Origin: Pedococcus sp031456495
Lineage (GTDB): Bacteria > Actinomycetota > Actinomycetes > Actinomycetales > Dermatophilaceae
Assembly (NCBI RefSeq): GCF_031456495.1
Contig: NZ_JAVDUW010000003.1
Coordinates: forward strand, 186,001 to 250,000
Length of the DNA stretch: 64,000 nt
Direction: 5' to 3'
Shown here: positions 7,883 through 16,364 of the stretch, piece by piece
Numbering within the stretch: position 1 is the first letter of the stretch
How the letters are laid out: each line of letters begins with the position of its first letter
Program-made: the position numbers and the translations under genes
Notes under the pieces: model-generated
What the model was told of the DNA's origin: nothing
Database searches by the model: none
What the model saw: only the letters and a program-made list of their open reading frames with translations

Positions 7883-9066
7883 CGCAGCCCGGTGCCGGCG
7901 AGCAGCAGCGGACGGCGGTGCGCCGGGCGGGCGCGGCGGCCGCCGTTGCAGGTGGCGCCGTGGTCGCGACCGGGCTGGCCGGCTCGCTGGGAGCCGCGGC
8001 CTACGTCGCCCGCAGGGCGCTCACCCCGGACCGCCGGCGCCCCGACGACACCCACCTGCTCACCGTCGACGACGGCACGGTCACGCTCGGCGTGACGCCC
8101 GAGACCGTCGTGCCCGGCCGGTACGGCCTGTGGCTCGACCGCGAGAGCGGGCACGTCCGGCTGGGCGAGGTCGTCGACCTCGACGAGCGCGCTGGCCGGG
8201 TGCGCCGGCGGGTCCTCGGCACGGACTTCGGGCACCTGGCGCCCGGCTACGGCCGGTGGAACCAGTACTACTTCTCCGGGCCGCCGGACCGGTCGCTCGG
8301 CCTGCGCACGGAGTACGTCGACGTCGACACCGAGCTGGGCACGATGCCCGCCTGGGTCGTGCCGGCCGCGGCGCAGAGCGACCGCTGGGCCGTGCTCGTC
8401 CACGGACGCGGAGCGCGTCGTCACGAGTGCCTGCGGGCCATCCGGCCGTTGCACGACAACGGGATCAACGTCATGGTCCCGAGCTACCGGAACGACCTCG
8501 GCGCCCGCCGCGGCCCGGACGGGCGGTACAACCTGGGCCTGTCCGAGTGGCGCGACATCGAGGACGCGGGCCTGTATGCCGTGCGGCGGGGAGCGCGCGA
8601 GCTCACCCTCGTCGGGTGGTCGATGGGTGGTGCCATCGTGCTGCAGACCCTGGCTCGCTCCACCCTCGCCGACCAGGTGGCGCGGGTCGTCCTCGACGCC
8701 CCGGTCATCGACTGGGCCGACGTGCTCGCCCACCACGCCGAGCTCAACGGGGTGCCGCACGCCATCGGGGAGCTGAGCCGGGCGCTCATGGGACGGCGTG
8801 CAGCCCGACGCCTCGTCGGGGTTCACGATCCCCTCGACGTCGCCCAGACCAACTGGGTCGCGCGGGCCTCCGAGCTGCGCCACCCCGTCCTGCTGATTCA
8901 CTCCGTCGACGACGAGTTCGTGCCCGTCGGGCCGTCGCTCGAGCTCGCGCGGGCGCGCCCGGACCTGGTCACGATGGAGCCCTGGGACACCGCCCGGCAC
9001 ACCAAGGAGTGGAACACCGACCCGGAGCGGTGGGAGCGCTCGGTCGCGGAGTTCACTGCGGGCTAG
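7879..9066 (+). CDS. Alpha/beta hydrolase with N-terminal membrane anchor
   Basis: A 395-residue alpha/beta-hydrolase-fold protein. A hydrophobic helix with an Ala/Gly-rich core (about 18-45) probably anchors it to the membrane. The catalytic part starts near residue 160: LVHGRG is the oxyanion strand, GWSMGG carries the nucleophilic serine, and a late HSVDDEFVP segment supplies the acid; the histidine is likely in TARHTKEW. Substrate is unknown. The start overlaps the ligD stop as ATGA and the 3' end overlaps the convergent reductase gene by 14 bases. Relationship to DNA repair is not evident. Confidence 0.85.
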   Translation: MTQPGAGEQQRTAVRRAGAAAAVAGGAVVATGLAGSLGAAAYVARRALTPDRRRPDDTHLLTVDDGTVTLGVTPETVVPGRYGLWLDRESGHVRLGEVVDLDERAGRVRRRVLGTDFGHLAPGYGRWNQYYFSGPPDRSLGLRTEYVDVDTELGTMPAWVVPAAAQSDRWAVLVHGRGARRHECLRAIRPLHDNGINVMVPSYRNDLGARRGPDGRYNLGLSEWRDIEDAGLYAVRRGARELTLVGWSMGGAIVLQTLARSTLADQVARVVLDAPVIDWADVLAHHAELNGVPHAIGELSRALMGRRAARRLVGVHDPLDVAQTNWVARASELRHPVLLIHSVDDEFVPVGPSLELARARPDLVTMEPWDTARHTKEWNTDPERWERSVAEFTAG

Positions 9067-9787
9067 GCACGACCTCCCAGCGGCCGATCAGCGTGCCGTC
9101 CTCCTCGACGAGGGTCATCGGCCGCAGGGCCACGTCGAGGTCGCCCGCCTTCACGATGCGGTCGTGGGAGCCGCCGACGACGGTCGGCGCCCACGTGAGG
9201 TCGACCTCGTCGACGACGCCCGCCGCGAGCATCGAGCCGAACAGGCCCGGTCCGCCTTCGCTCAGCATGCGGTGAAGTCCCCTGTCCGCCAACGTCTTCC
9301 GGGCCTCGACGAGGTCCACCTCGTCGTCGCCGGCCAGGACGACGTTCTCCTCGCCGAGCACCCGGCGGGCGTCGTCGAGGGCCTTCGCGTCGGCGCCGCT
9401 GCGGGTGAGGAGGATGGCCGATCCCTGTGGCGAGGTCATGGCCGCGACTGTCTCGGGAAGCACGCCGCGGTTGCTCACGACCGCGAGAACCGGCGCCCCG
9501 GGGTCCTCGTCGCGCAGGGCGGGGTAGCCCTCGGCCCGGACCGTGCCGGCCCCCACGACGACCACGTCGGCCAGCCGCCGCAACAGCGCGAAGACGCGGT
9601 GGTCGGGCGGGGTGTTGATGCTGCCCGAGCGGCCGTCGGCGCCGGTGACCGCCCCGTCGAGGCTGGACACGAAGTTGACGCGCAGCCAGGTGCGGCCGTC
9701 TGGCACGGCATACAGCTGCTCCAGGGCCGGCTCGTCGAGGACGGTGCCGGGCGCCGGGGAGCCGCTGGGGCCGAGGAGGATGCGCAT
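9053..9787 (-). CDS. RibD C-terminal / dihydrofolate-reductase-fold reductase
   Basis: Pyrimidine-reductase-like protein of 244 residues with the RibD C-terminal fold. Motifs include VNFVSSLDGAVTG near residue 37, the NADPH-binding VVVGAGTVRAEGY and the C-terminal SEGGPGLFG glycine motif. Stand-alone copies in actinobacteria are usually unlinked from riboflavin operons, and no rib gene is nearby, so the substrate is open. CACACT sits six bases before the ATG, compatible with a leaderless transcript. Its start region abuts the divergent zapE gene. Confidence 0.88.
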   Translation of the reverse strand: MRILLGPSGSPAPGTVLDEPALEQLYAVPDGRTWLRVNFVSSLDGAVTGADGRSGSINTPPDHRVFALLRRLADVVVVGAGTVRAEGYPALRDEDPGAPVLAVVSNRGVLPETVAAMTSPQGSAILLTRSGADAKALDDARRVLGEENVVLAGDDEVDLVEARKTLADRGLHRMLSEGGPGLFGSMLAAGVVDEVDLTWAPTVVGGSHDRIVKAGDLDVALRPMTLVEEDGTLIGRWEVVPSPQ

Positions 9788-9818
9788 GGCCGCAGTGTGC
9801 CTCACTACGCTGCCCCTC

Positions 9819-10829
9819 GTGCCTGGCTCGCTGACCGAACGCTCACCGCAGCTGGACCGCGCGCGCCTCGTGCGCGAGCTGGTCCCGCCGCCGCGCTTCG
9901 ACGCCGAGCGGTTCTCCACCTACCGCCCGGACCCGGCGCAGCCCAGCCAGGCCGAGGCCGTGCGCCGGCTCGAGGCGTATGCCGCCGGGCTGGGGGAGCG
10001 GCGCGGTGGTGGGCTGCTGGGTCGCCTGCGCCGGGGCAACGGCGAGGCGAACGGCCGCGGCATCTACCTCGACGGGGGCTTCGGCGTGGGCAAGACGCAC
10101 CTGCTCGCCTCGTTGTGGCACGCAGCACCGGGGCCGAAGGCGTTCGGGACGTTCGTCGAGTACACCAACCTCGTCGGGGCGCTGGGGTTCCAGCAGACCG
10201 TCGAGGCGCTGAGCGACCACCGGCTCGTGTGCATCGACGAGTTCGAGCTCGACGACCCCGGTGACACCGTGCTGATGGCCACGCTGCTCGCCCGGCTCGC
10301 CGAGGCCGGGGTGTCGCTGGCCGCGACGTCGAACACGCTGCCCGACGCCCTGGGCGAGGGCCGCTTCGCCGCCGAGGACTTCCTGCGCGAGATCCAGGCG
10401 CTGTCGGCCCGGTTCGACGTGCTGACCGTCGACGGCCCCGACTACCGGCACCGCGACGCCGTGGACAGCCCGCCGCCGCTGCCCGAGGACGAGGTCCGCG
10501 CGGCGACGGCCGAGGACGAGGCGCTGCTCGACCACTTCGTCGACGTGACCCGGCACCTGTCCACGGTCCACCCGAGCAGGTACCGCGCGATGCTCGAGGG
10601 CGTCACCGCGATGGGGTGGACCCATGTACGGCAGGTGACCGACCAGGCCGTCGCGCTGCGGCTCGTCGTGCTCGTCGACCGGCTCTACGACGCCAGGATC
10701 CCGGTGTACGCGAGCGGCCTCCCGCTGGGCGAGGTGTTCGGGGGCGACATGCTGCGCGGCGGCTACCGCAAGAAGTACTTCCGCGCGCTGTCGCGGCTCA
10801 CGTCCCTCGCGCGTCCGGGCTCGCAGTGA
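9819..10829 (+). CDS. zapE: ZapE/AFG1-family ATPase
   Basis: P-loop ATPase of the AFG1/LACE1 family; E. coli ZapE acts with the division ring, and mitochondrial relatives help protein turnover. The Walker A motif GGFGVGKTH is near residue 86, Walker B-like CIDEFELDD near 138, and the family's arginine-rich end (GYRKKYFRALSRL) closes the 336-residue protein. I chose GTG because TACGCT lies seven bases upstream as a leaderless -10; an in-frame ATG 33 bases earlier would run over the divergent reductase start. Family assignment is firm; cell-division role is by homology. Confidence 0.9.
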   Translation: MPGSLTERSPQLDRARLVRELVPPPRFDAERFSTYRPDPAQPSQAEAVRRLEAYAAGLGERRGGGLLGRLRRGNGEANGRGIYLDGGFGVGKTHLLASLWHAAPGPKAFGTFVEYTNLVGALGFQQTVEALSDHRLVCIDEFELDDPGDTVLMATLLARLAEAGVSLAATSNTLPDALGEGRFAAEDFLREIQALSARFDVLTVDGPDYRHRDAVDSPPPLPEDEVRAATAEDEALLDHFVDVTRHLSTVHPSRYRAMLEGVTAMGWTHVRQVTDQAVALRLVVLVDRLYDARIPVYASGLPLGEVFGGDMLRGGYRKKYFRALSRLTSLARPGSQ

Positions 10830-10841
10830 TTTGATGCCGCC

Positions 10842-11822
10842 ATGGCCAAGGGGAACGGCAAGGGCGGCAAGGGAAAGAGCGGCAAGGGCTCCAAGCACGC
10901 GGGCAGGGGCTCCAAGGAGGCGGGCAAGGCGAAGAAGTCCAGGGTCGCGGGCATCGACGTCTCGGACGTCAAGGACGACGCCCCCGCGCCGGTCTCGTTC
11001 ACCGAGGCACTGCGCGCCGGGCCCGGCTTCTCGCTGACCGACCTCGACCCGCACTCGACGCCCGGCTTCGACGGCGGCAAGTCCGACGGCGAGGTGGCGC
11101 TGGCCGCGCGGGCGGGGGAGATCAGCGCCTTCCAGGAGCGGCTGTACGCCGAGTCCAAGGGCGGTGGGACACGCTCGCTGCTGCTCGTCGTCCAGGGCAT
11201 GGACACCTCCGGCAAGGGCGGCATCATGCGCCACGTCGTGGGCCAGATGGACCCCCAGGGCGTGAGCTACACCTCGTTCAAGGCGCCGACGCCCGAGGAG
11301 AAGCGGCACCCGTTCCTGTGGCGCATCCGCAACGCCCTGCCGTCGCCGGGGCAGATCGGCGTCTTCGACCGCTCGCAGTACGAGGACGTCCTCGTCGTGC
11401 GCGTGCACGAGCTGGTCCCGCGGTCGGTGTGGTCGCGGCGGTACGCGCAGATCAACGCCTTCGAGGCCAAGGTCGCCGCAGCCGGGACGACCATCGTCAA
11501 GGTCATGCTGCACATCTCCGGCGACGAGCAGAAGGCGCGGCTCGCCCAGCGGCTCGAGCGACCGGACAAGTACTGGAAGTTCAACCCCGGCGACATCGAC
11601 GAGCGCATGCAGTGGCCGCACTACCAGGAGGCCTACCAGGCGGTCCTGGACAAGACCTCGACCGACATCGCGCCGTGGTTCGTCGTCCCGGCCGACCGCA
11701 AGTGGTACGCCCGCCTCGCCGTGCAGAACCTCGTCCTGGAGCACCTCGAGCGGATGGACCCGCAGTGGCCGCCGGCCGACTTCGACATCGCCGGGGAGAC
11801 CGAGCGGCTCGCCCGCACCTGA
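10842..11822 (+). CDS. Polyphosphate kinase 2 family protein (first copy)
   Basis: PPK2-type kinase transferring phosphate between polyphosphate and a nucleotide. The first 35 residues are almost entirely Lys/Gly/Ser, a basic tail that could bind polyphosphate; this is inference. The catalytic domain has Walker A GMDTSGKGG near residue 122, the FDRSQYEDV (Walker B-like) motif near 168 and the lid arginines. FKAPTPEEKRHPFLWR resembles the class III / AMP-GDP subgroup rather than class I. The gene follows zapE by 12 bases. Its 3' end is involved in a small duplication. Confidence 0.9.
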   Translation: MAKGNGKGGKGKSGKGSKHAGRGSKEAGKAKKSRVAGIDVSDVKDDAPAPVSFTEALRAGPGFSLTDLDPHSTPGFDGGKSDGEVALAARAGEISAFQERLYAESKGGGTRSLLLVVQGMDTSGKGGIMRHVVGQMDPQGVSYTSFKAPTPEEKRHPFLWRIRNALPSPGQIGVFDRSQYEDVLVVRVHELVPRSVWSRRYAQINAFEAKVAAAGTTIVKVMLHISGDEQKARLAQRLERPDKYWKFNPGDIDERMQWPHYQEAYQAVLDKTSTDIAPWFVVPADRKWYARLAVQNLVLEHLERMDPQWPPADFDIAGETERLART

Positions 11823-11857
11823 CCGAAGGTGCGAGCGGCTCGCCCGCACCTGACCGA
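11801..11857. repeat. 26-bp direct duplication at the PPK2 stop
   Basis: The last coding bases of the PPK2 gene with its TGA are repeated exactly 31 bp downstream (26 identical bases starting at 11801 and 11832). The second copy is outside the gene. It looks like a recent tandem duplication and creates a false continuation of the protein end. Confidence 0.85.
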
Positions 11858-11912
11858 TGAGTTCGGGCGCCGGCGACGGTCGGTACCGGTACCCGACGAG
11901 AGGAGAGGCGCC

Positions 11913-12287
11913 ATGCTGCGCGACTCACAGGCGTTCAGCGGTTTCTCGGTCCCGGACACCGAGGCCGCCCGCACCTTCTACACCGAGGCGCTCGGGCTGG
12001 AGGTGACCGAGCAGAACGGCATCCTGACCCTGCACCTCGGCGGCGGCCACCGAGCCATCGCCTACCCCAAGGCCGACCACCAGCCGGCCGGCTTCACGGT
12101 GCTCAACTTCCCCGTGCCCGACATCGACGCAGCGGTCGACGAGCTGACCGACCGGGGCGTCCGGTTCGAGCGCTACGAGGGCACGCCGATGGAGACCGAC
12201 GCCAAGGGCGTGTTCCGCAAGGGTGGCCCGCTCATCGCGTGGTTCACCGACCCCGCGGGCAACGTGATGTCGGTGATCCAGGACTGA
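11913..12287 (+). CDS. VOC (glyoxalase/bleomycin resistance) family protein
   Basis: A 124-residue vicinal-oxygen-chelate protein built of two beta-alpha-beta-beta-beta units. FSVPDTEAARTFYTEALGLEV opens the first unit and FTDPAGNVMSVIQ closes the second, both typical. The usual first metal histidine is not obvious, so it may bind rather than catalyse. A strong AGGAGAGG ribosome site precedes the ATG, which fixes the start downstream of the PPK2 repeat. It converges with the acyl-CoA dehydrogenase gene. Substrate unknown. Confidence 0.87.
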   Translation: MLRDSQAFSGFSVPDTEAARTFYTEALGLEVTEQNGILTLHLGGGHRAIAYPKADHQPAGFTVLNFPVPDIDAAVDELTDRGVRFERYEGTPMETDAKGVFRKGGPLIAWFTDPAGNVMSVIQD

Positions 12288-12303
12288 CGCCGGGCGGAGG
12301 CGC

Positions 12304-13950
12304 TCAGCCGGCCCAGGCCCGGTCGACGAGGGCGCGTGCGCTCGAGGCCGCCAAGCCGGCCTCGAGCGTGCCGAACGTCGCACCGTGCCCGCCACCGAGC
12401 CGCGAGGCCACGAACGCCTCCGAGACCTCACTGGGGGCGTGGCGGACGAGCAGCGACGCCTGCAGGGTCACCGCGAGGTGCTCCACGACGGACCGGGCGC
12501 CGACGGCGGCACCGGGCTCGGCGGCATACCGGACCACGTCGTCGACGCGGTCGATGGCGGCGTCGAGGACGGCGCTGTGGCCGGCGCCGAGCTGCACCTC
12601 CTTGCGGAACGCCTCGACGGCCATCGGCTCCCGGGCGACGGCGCGCAGCACGTCGAGCGCGTTGACGTTGCCCGAGCCCTCCCAGATCGAGTTGAGCGGT
12701 GCCTCGCGGTAGAGCCGGGCGAGGCCGTTCTCCTCGACGTAGCCGTTGCCGCCCAGGCACTCCAGCGCCTCGGCGACCATGGGGGAGGTGCGCTTGCAGA
12801 CCCAGTACTTGCCGACCGCGACCCCGAGCCGCGAGAGGGCCGTGTCGCCCTCGTCCACCGCGTGGGCCAGGCGCAGGGCGAGCGTCGTCGCGGCCTCGAC
12901 CTCGAGCGCCAGGTCCGCGAGGACGTTCTGCATCAGCGGCTGGTCGACGAGGAGCGCGCCGAACGCCGAGCGGTGCCGGGCGTGGTGGATCGCGCGGACC
13001 AGGGCTGCGCGCATCGTCGAGGCCGAGCCGAGGATGCAGTCGAGGCGGGTCGCCGCGACCATGTCCAGGATCGTGCGGATGCCTCGGCCCTCGTCGCCGA
13101 CGCGCACACCCCAGGTGCCGTTGAGCTCGACCTCGGAGGAGGCGTTGGAGCGGTTGCCGAGCTTGTCCTTGAGCCGTTGCAGCGCAAAGGGATTGCGCTC
13201 GCCATCCTCCAGCACGCGGGGCACGAGGAAGCACCCGACGCCCGCGTCGGTCTGGGCGAGGACGAGGAAGGCGTCGCTCATCGGCGCGGAGCAGAACCAC
13301 TTGTGGCCGGTGAGCCGGTAGGTGTCACCGCCGCCGAGCGGCCCGCCGGGGGTCGCGACGGCGCGGGTGGTGTTGGCACGGACGTCCGAGCCGCCCTGCT
13401 TCTCGGTCATGCCCATGCCCGCGACGGCGCCGCGCTTGGTGGCGACGGGGCGCAGCCCGAAGTCGTAGTCGCGGGAGGCGAGCTGCGGGACCCAGCCCGC
13501 CGCGAGGGCGGGGTTCGCTGCCAGGGCGGGCGCGGCGGCATACGTCATCGAGACGGGGCACAGGTGGCCCTGCTCGTTCTCGGACCAGGCGAGGAAGCCG
13601 GCGGCGCGCCGGACATGGGCGCCCGTGCCGGTGGGCGCGGTCCACGGCTCGGCGGTGAGCCCGGCCCCGACGGCGACGCGCATGAGCTCGTGCCACGCGG
13701 GGTGGAACTCGACCTCGTCCGCCCGCTCGCCGCGCGGCGAGTGGGTGCGCAGCCGCGGCTCGAACTCGTTGGCCTGCACCGCCCAGGCGCGCGCCTCGTC
13801 GCTGCCCGCGCGGACGCCGAGCTCCTCCACCTGCCGGTATGCCGCGTCGTCGGCCCAGCGCCGGAGCCCCTCCGCCAGCGCCGGCTGCGTCGTCAGGGTG
13901 TTGGCCTCGGGCAGGGGTGGCACCTGGTTGGTGACGGCGTGGGTGGACAC
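12304..13950 (-). CDS. Acyl-CoA dehydrogenase, AidB-like
   Basis: FAD-dependent dehydrogenase of about 548 residues, most like AidB/isovaleryl-type proteins. GMGMTEKQGGSDVR is the conserved FAD/substrate segment near residue 180, GHKWFCSAPMSDAFLVLAQ follows, and the catalytic-glutamate region is REAPLNSIWEGSGNVN near residue 425, which is the AidB pattern. AidB protects DNA in alkylation stress, though many homologues are ordinary acyl-CoA enzymes. TAGGGT seven bases before this GTG supports a leaderless start here; an in-frame GTG nine bases upstream would overlap that box. It is divergent from the YihY gene. Confidence 0.9.
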   Translation of the reverse strand: MSTHAVTNQVPPLPEANTLTTQPALAEGLRRWADDAAYRQVEELGVRAGSDEARAWAVQANEFEPRLRTHSPRGERADEVEFHPAWHELMRVAVGAGLTAEPWTAPTGTGAHVRRAAGFLAWSENEQGHLCPVSMTYAAAPALAANPALAAGWVPQLASRDYDFGLRPVATKRGAVAGMGMTEKQGGSDVRANTTRAVATPGGPLGGGDTYRLTGHKWFCSAPMSDAFLVLAQTDAGVGCFLVPRVLEDGERNPFALQRLKDKLGNRSNASSEVELNGTWGVRVGDEGRGIRTILDMVAATRLDCILGSASTMRAALVRAIHHARHRSAFGALLVDQPLMQNVLADLALEVEAATTLALRLAHAVDEGDTALSRLGVAVGKYWVCKRTSPMVAEALECLGGNGYVEENGLARLYREAPLNSIWEGSGNVNALDVLRAVAREPMAVEAFRKEVQLGAGHSAVLDAAIDRVDDVVRYAAEPGAAVGARSVVEHLAVTLQASLLVRHAPSEVSEAFVASRLGGGHGATFGTLEAGLAASSARALVDRAWAG

Positions 13951-13957
13951 GTCAGGC

Positions 13958-13977
13958 ACCCTATGCCGGGATACCGT
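13958..13977. promoter_or_regulatory. Back-to-back leaderless -10 boxes
   Basis: On the minus strand TAGGGT (13963 to 13958) precedes the dehydrogenase GTG by seven bases. On the plus strand TACCGT (13972-13977) precedes the YihY GTG by six. Both match the TAnnnT form with a start codon at the transcript end, in a gap of only 33 bases. Confidence 0.45.
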
Positions 13978-13983
13978 GGCGGG

Positions 13984-15192
13984 GTGAGTGTCAGGGCCCG
14001 GCTGCGACGGACGCTCGTCCGGGTGCCCGGCGGGCTGCAGGTGGCGCGCCTCACCGTCGAGACCGTGCGGGTCTGCATGAAGTACCGCGTGACGGGACTG
14101 GCGTCCGAGGCGGGCTTCTTCATGCTGCTGTCGCTGCCCCCGCTGCTCATCGGGCTCATCGGTGGCGTCGGCTACGTCGGGCAGTGGCTCGGCGAGGACA
14201 TCGTCGAGCGGGTGATCCTGGGCATCCAGCAGTTCTCGAGCCGGTTCCTCGTCGCCTCGGTGGTCGACGACACGATCTTGCCGACGGTCCGCGAGGTGCT
14301 CAAGAACGGTCGTGGCGACCTCATCTCGATCGGCTTCCTGCTGTCGATCTGGTCCGGGTCGCGCGCCCTCAACGTCTTCGTCGACACCATCTCGATCATG
14401 TACGGCCAGTCCGGCGTGCGGGGGATCGTGCGGACCCGGGCGCTGTCCCTGACGCTGTACTTCCTCTCACTGCTCGTGGGCATCGTCATCGTGCCCCTCG
14501 TCGTGATCGGGCCGGCCGTCGTCAACGACCTGCTGCCCGAGCAGGTGCGCTTCCTCACCTGGCTGTACTGGCCCGTGGTCGGCGTGGGCGCGGTCGCCAG
14601 CATCGCGACCCTGTTCCACATCAGCACCCCGCGGCGGACGCCGTGGCTGCGGGACGTGCCCGGAGCGGCCCTCACGCTCGTCATCTGGGTCGTGGCGTCG
14701 TTCGTGGTGCGCGAGACCGTGACGGCCTCGATCCGGGGCGGGACGTCGATCTACGGGCCGCTGTCGGCGCCGATCGTGCTGCTGATCTTCCTCTACGCGC
14801 TCGCCATCGCGATCCTCATCGGAGCCGCCCTCAACGCCGCCGTGCGCAGGCTGTGGCCCGTGGAGGAGCGCCCGTCACTGCGCGCCCAGACCGTCGAGTG
14901 GGTGCGCGACCGGGTCGCCGAGACCCGGGGCGTCGACACCGGTGGCGCGGTTCCTGCCGCCGGCGGCGCCGAGCGGCGGGGTGTCCGGCGCGCGCGCCGG
15001 CGCCTGACCGCGCGGGCCCGCGTCCAGCACGACCAGGAGGCGCTGTCGTCCTCGGTGGCCGGGCTGCGCGCCGCCGCGCGGGGGCCGCTGACCCCGATGC
15101 AGGGTGAGGCGGGGGAGCCCACGACCGAGGAGCGGAGCCGGGAGGACGACCGCCACGGTGCTCGCGACCCCCTCGGGAGCCGGTCGAAATGA
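13984..15192 (+). CDS. YihY/virulence factor BrkB family membrane protein
   Basis: Inner-membrane protein of 402 residues with about six helices between residues 40 and 285. The family features are visible: an amphipathic start, LASEAGFFMLLSLPPLLIGL in the first helix and LFHISTPRRTPWLRDVPGA in the central loop. The C-terminal 110 residues are charged, Arg/Glu rich and cytoplasmic. Function in the family is unresolved; the old RNase BN name is wrong. GTG is chosen because of the leaderless TACCGT box directly upstream; longer frames would run antisense through the dehydrogenase. Confidence 0.87.
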   Translation: MSVRARLRRTLVRVPGGLQVARLTVETVRVCMKYRVTGLASEAGFFMLLSLPPLLIGLIGGVGYVGQWLGEDIVERVILGIQQFSSRFLVASVVDDTILPTVREVLKNGRGDLISIGFLLSIWSGSRALNVFVDTISIMYGQSGVRGIVRTRALSLTLYFLSLLVGIVIVPLVVIGPAVVNDLLPEQVRFLTWLYWPVVGVGAVASIATLFHISTPRRTPWLRDVPGAALTLVIWVVASFVVRETVTASIRGGTSIYGPLSAPIVLLIFLYALAIAILIGAALNAAVRRLWPVEERPSLRAQTVEWVRDRVAETRGVDTGGAVPAAGGAERRGVRRARRRLTARARVQHDQEALSSSVAGLRAAARGPLTPMQGEAGEPTTEERSREDDRHGARDPLGSRSK

Positions 15193-15209
15193 CACCGGTG
15201 GCACCCGAT

Positions 15210-15237
15210 TTGGAGACGGGTCCGCCGATCCGATAAT
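15210..15237 (+). promoter_or_regulatory. Promoter of the tRNA cluster
   Basis: TTGGAG and GATAAT lie 16 bases apart, about 60 bases before the tRNA-Gly gene. This is the best sigma-70-like promoter in the neighbourhood and is AT-rich against its surroundings. It would drive all three tRNAs as one transcript. Confidence 0.6.
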
Positions 15238-15295
15238 GTCTGACCGCACGCGCAGCGGGTGAAAGCCCGTGAACAACACCAATAGCGCGTGTAAT

Positions 15296-15368
15296 GCGGA
15301 TGTAGCTCAGTTGGTAGAGCGCAACCTTGCCAAGGTTGAGGTCGCCGGTTCGAGCCCGGTCATCCGCT
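15296..15368 (+). tRNA. tRNA-Gly (GCC)
   Basis: A full cloverleaf: acceptor GCGGATG pairs with CATCCGC, the anticodon stem CAACC/GGTTG holds loop TTGCCAA with anticodon GCC, and the T arm contains GGTTCGAGCC. The discriminator base is T and the CCA end is not encoded. Confidence 0.96.
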
Positions 15369-15391
15369 CGGAAGGGTTGGACCGCCTTCAT

Positions 15392-15462
15392 GGTGGAGTG
15401 GCCGAGAGGCGAGGCAGCGGCCTGCAAAGCCGCGTACACGGGTTCAAATCCCGTCTCCACCT
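15392..15462 (+). tRNA. tRNA-Cys (GCA)
   Basis: Acceptor GGTGGAG pairs with CTCCACC. The anticodon stem GCGGC/GCCGC encloses CTGCAAA with anticodon GCA, and the T loop GGTTCAAATCC is present. Discriminator T is the normal identity base for cysteine tRNA. CCA is not encoded. Confidence 0.96.
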
Positions 15463-15504
15463 CGGACCGGCTCCCTCTGGGGGGAGTCGAACCCAGCACC
15501 ACCC

Positions 15505-15579
15505 GGGCGATTGGCGCAGTGGTAGCGCGCTTCCTTGACACGGAAGAGGTCACTGGTTCAAACCCAGTATCGCCCACCA
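15505..15579 (+). tRNA. tRNA-Val (GAC)
   Basis: Acceptor GGGCGAT pairs with ATCGCCC. Stem CTTCC/GGAAG encloses TTGACAC with anticodon GAC. The discriminator A is followed directly by an encoded CCA, unlike the two upstream tRNAs. Confidence 0.96.
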
Positions 15580-15587
15580 CCGAAGAA

Positions 15588-15626
15588 CGGCCCCTGGCCG
15601 GCGGAGACGCCGGTCGGGGGCCTTCG
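15588..15626 (+). terminator. Terminator of the tRNA cluster
   Basis: GGCCCCTGGCCGGCG and CGCCGGTCGGGGGCC form a long GC stem with a four-base loop, followed by TTCGTC. It starts nine bases after the tRNA-Val CCA end and is well placed to finish the tRNA transcript. Confidence 0.75.
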
Positions 15627-15830
15627 TCATCTCCGACGCGTTTCGCAGCGTTGTCGGACGTCGTCCTCGGAGAGGCCGACCTGAGCGAACCGCAGCCGGC
15701 TGATGTGCGCCACGGCCCGGGGAGGTCGGACCTGGGGGGACAGATGGACCGTCACCCAGGCCGCGGCACTGCGTCTCTGCCCGCCGTTGGGGACGAGCAA
15801 ACACGTGGATTTCGCGCGAGGCCAGTGCTG

Positions 15831-15986
15831 TCAGGACGCCGAGCCGCTCCTGAGCCCGACGCGTCGCTCCTGGGCCTCTGCCGGCGTCAGCCAGCCCCGC
15901 TCTTCGAGCAGGAGGACAAGCTCAAGGCGCTCGGCGTGTGTCAGCCTGCGCGCTGGCTCGGCGCGCGGCGACTCGTGGGTGGGCAT
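15831..15986 (-). CDS. Possible 51-residue SHOCT-like small protein
   Basis: An ATG-to-TGA frame of 51 residues. Its core, LTHAERLELVLLLEERGWL followed by TPAEAQERR, looks like two short amphipathic helices in the style of the SHOCT (short C-terminal) domain, where LxxLxxxGxLTxxEF is usual. AGAGAG lies about 13 bases before the ATG. The codons have strong GC third positions. It could be a genuine small protein or the surviving tail of a lost gene; no neighbour helps to decide. Confidence 0.4.
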   Translation of the reverse strand: MPTHESPRAEPARRLTHAERLELVLLLEERGWLTPAEAQERRVGLRSGSAS

Positions 15987-16091
15987 GGCTGTGCTCTCTT
16001 CGTCCTGAGGCCCCAGCCCGGAGTCTGTTACCCGTCCGAGGCCGGCGTAATCGTGCCACGCCGGATCGTCCGGCGGTGGGGCGACCAGGCG

Positions 16092-16193
16092 TTAACGCTC
16101 CGGCTCCACGGCCCGCGGCTCCTTCTCCCGGATCTGCTCGGCCCAGTCGTGCACCGTCTCAAGGTGGTCCCCCTCGGCCAGCCACTCACGCAT
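16092..16193 (-). CDS. Possible remnant ORF, 33 residues
   Basis: The frame between stops reads 50 codons, with an ATG leaving 33 residues (MREWLAEGDHLETVHDWAEQ and a charged tail). Upstream of the ATG the frame continues with CEWWLPAR before a stop. Trp-rich helical composition and codon style look coding, but there is no ribosome site and the length is tiny. I read it as a likely relic of a longer gene. Confidence 0.25.
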   Translation of the reverse strand: MREWLAEGDHLETVHDWAEQIREKEPRAVEPER

Positions 16194-16331
16194 CCGCGCA
16201 GGGAGCCACCACTCGCACCGCCGGTCAGGTGTTCTGCGCTTCCGTCAGGTCGCCGAGCGGACAAGACGGTCCACGTGAAGATCCGCAGCCACTACGCTTC
16301 CCCCGGACCGCACCCTTGACGGTCCCAGCAG

Positions 16332-16364
16332 ACGCCCCCGCCTCCTCGTGAGGGCCGGGGGCGT
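16332..16364. terminator. Strong hairpin in the gene-poor stretch
   Basis: ACGCCCCCG and CGGGGGCGT pair perfectly over nine bases with an extra inner CCTC/GAGG pairing, followed by TGTGTCGT. It can terminate on either strand and isolates the small membrane protein gene from upstream reading. Confidence 0.6.

Noticed and set aside
15296..15579. tRNA cluster as an integration site for a mobile element
   Set aside because: No integrase and no repeated tRNA 3' end is visible downstream; the following DNA is gene-poor but not element-like.
16028..16264. A 78-codon minus-strand frame in the gene-poor stretch
   Set aside because: Its composition is Arg/Ser/Gly noise; a different minus frame over the same bases looks more like coding DNA.
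15327..16319. A 330-codon plus-strand frame starting inside tRNA-Gly
   Set aside because: It runs through two further tRNAs and a terminator and shows no protein character.
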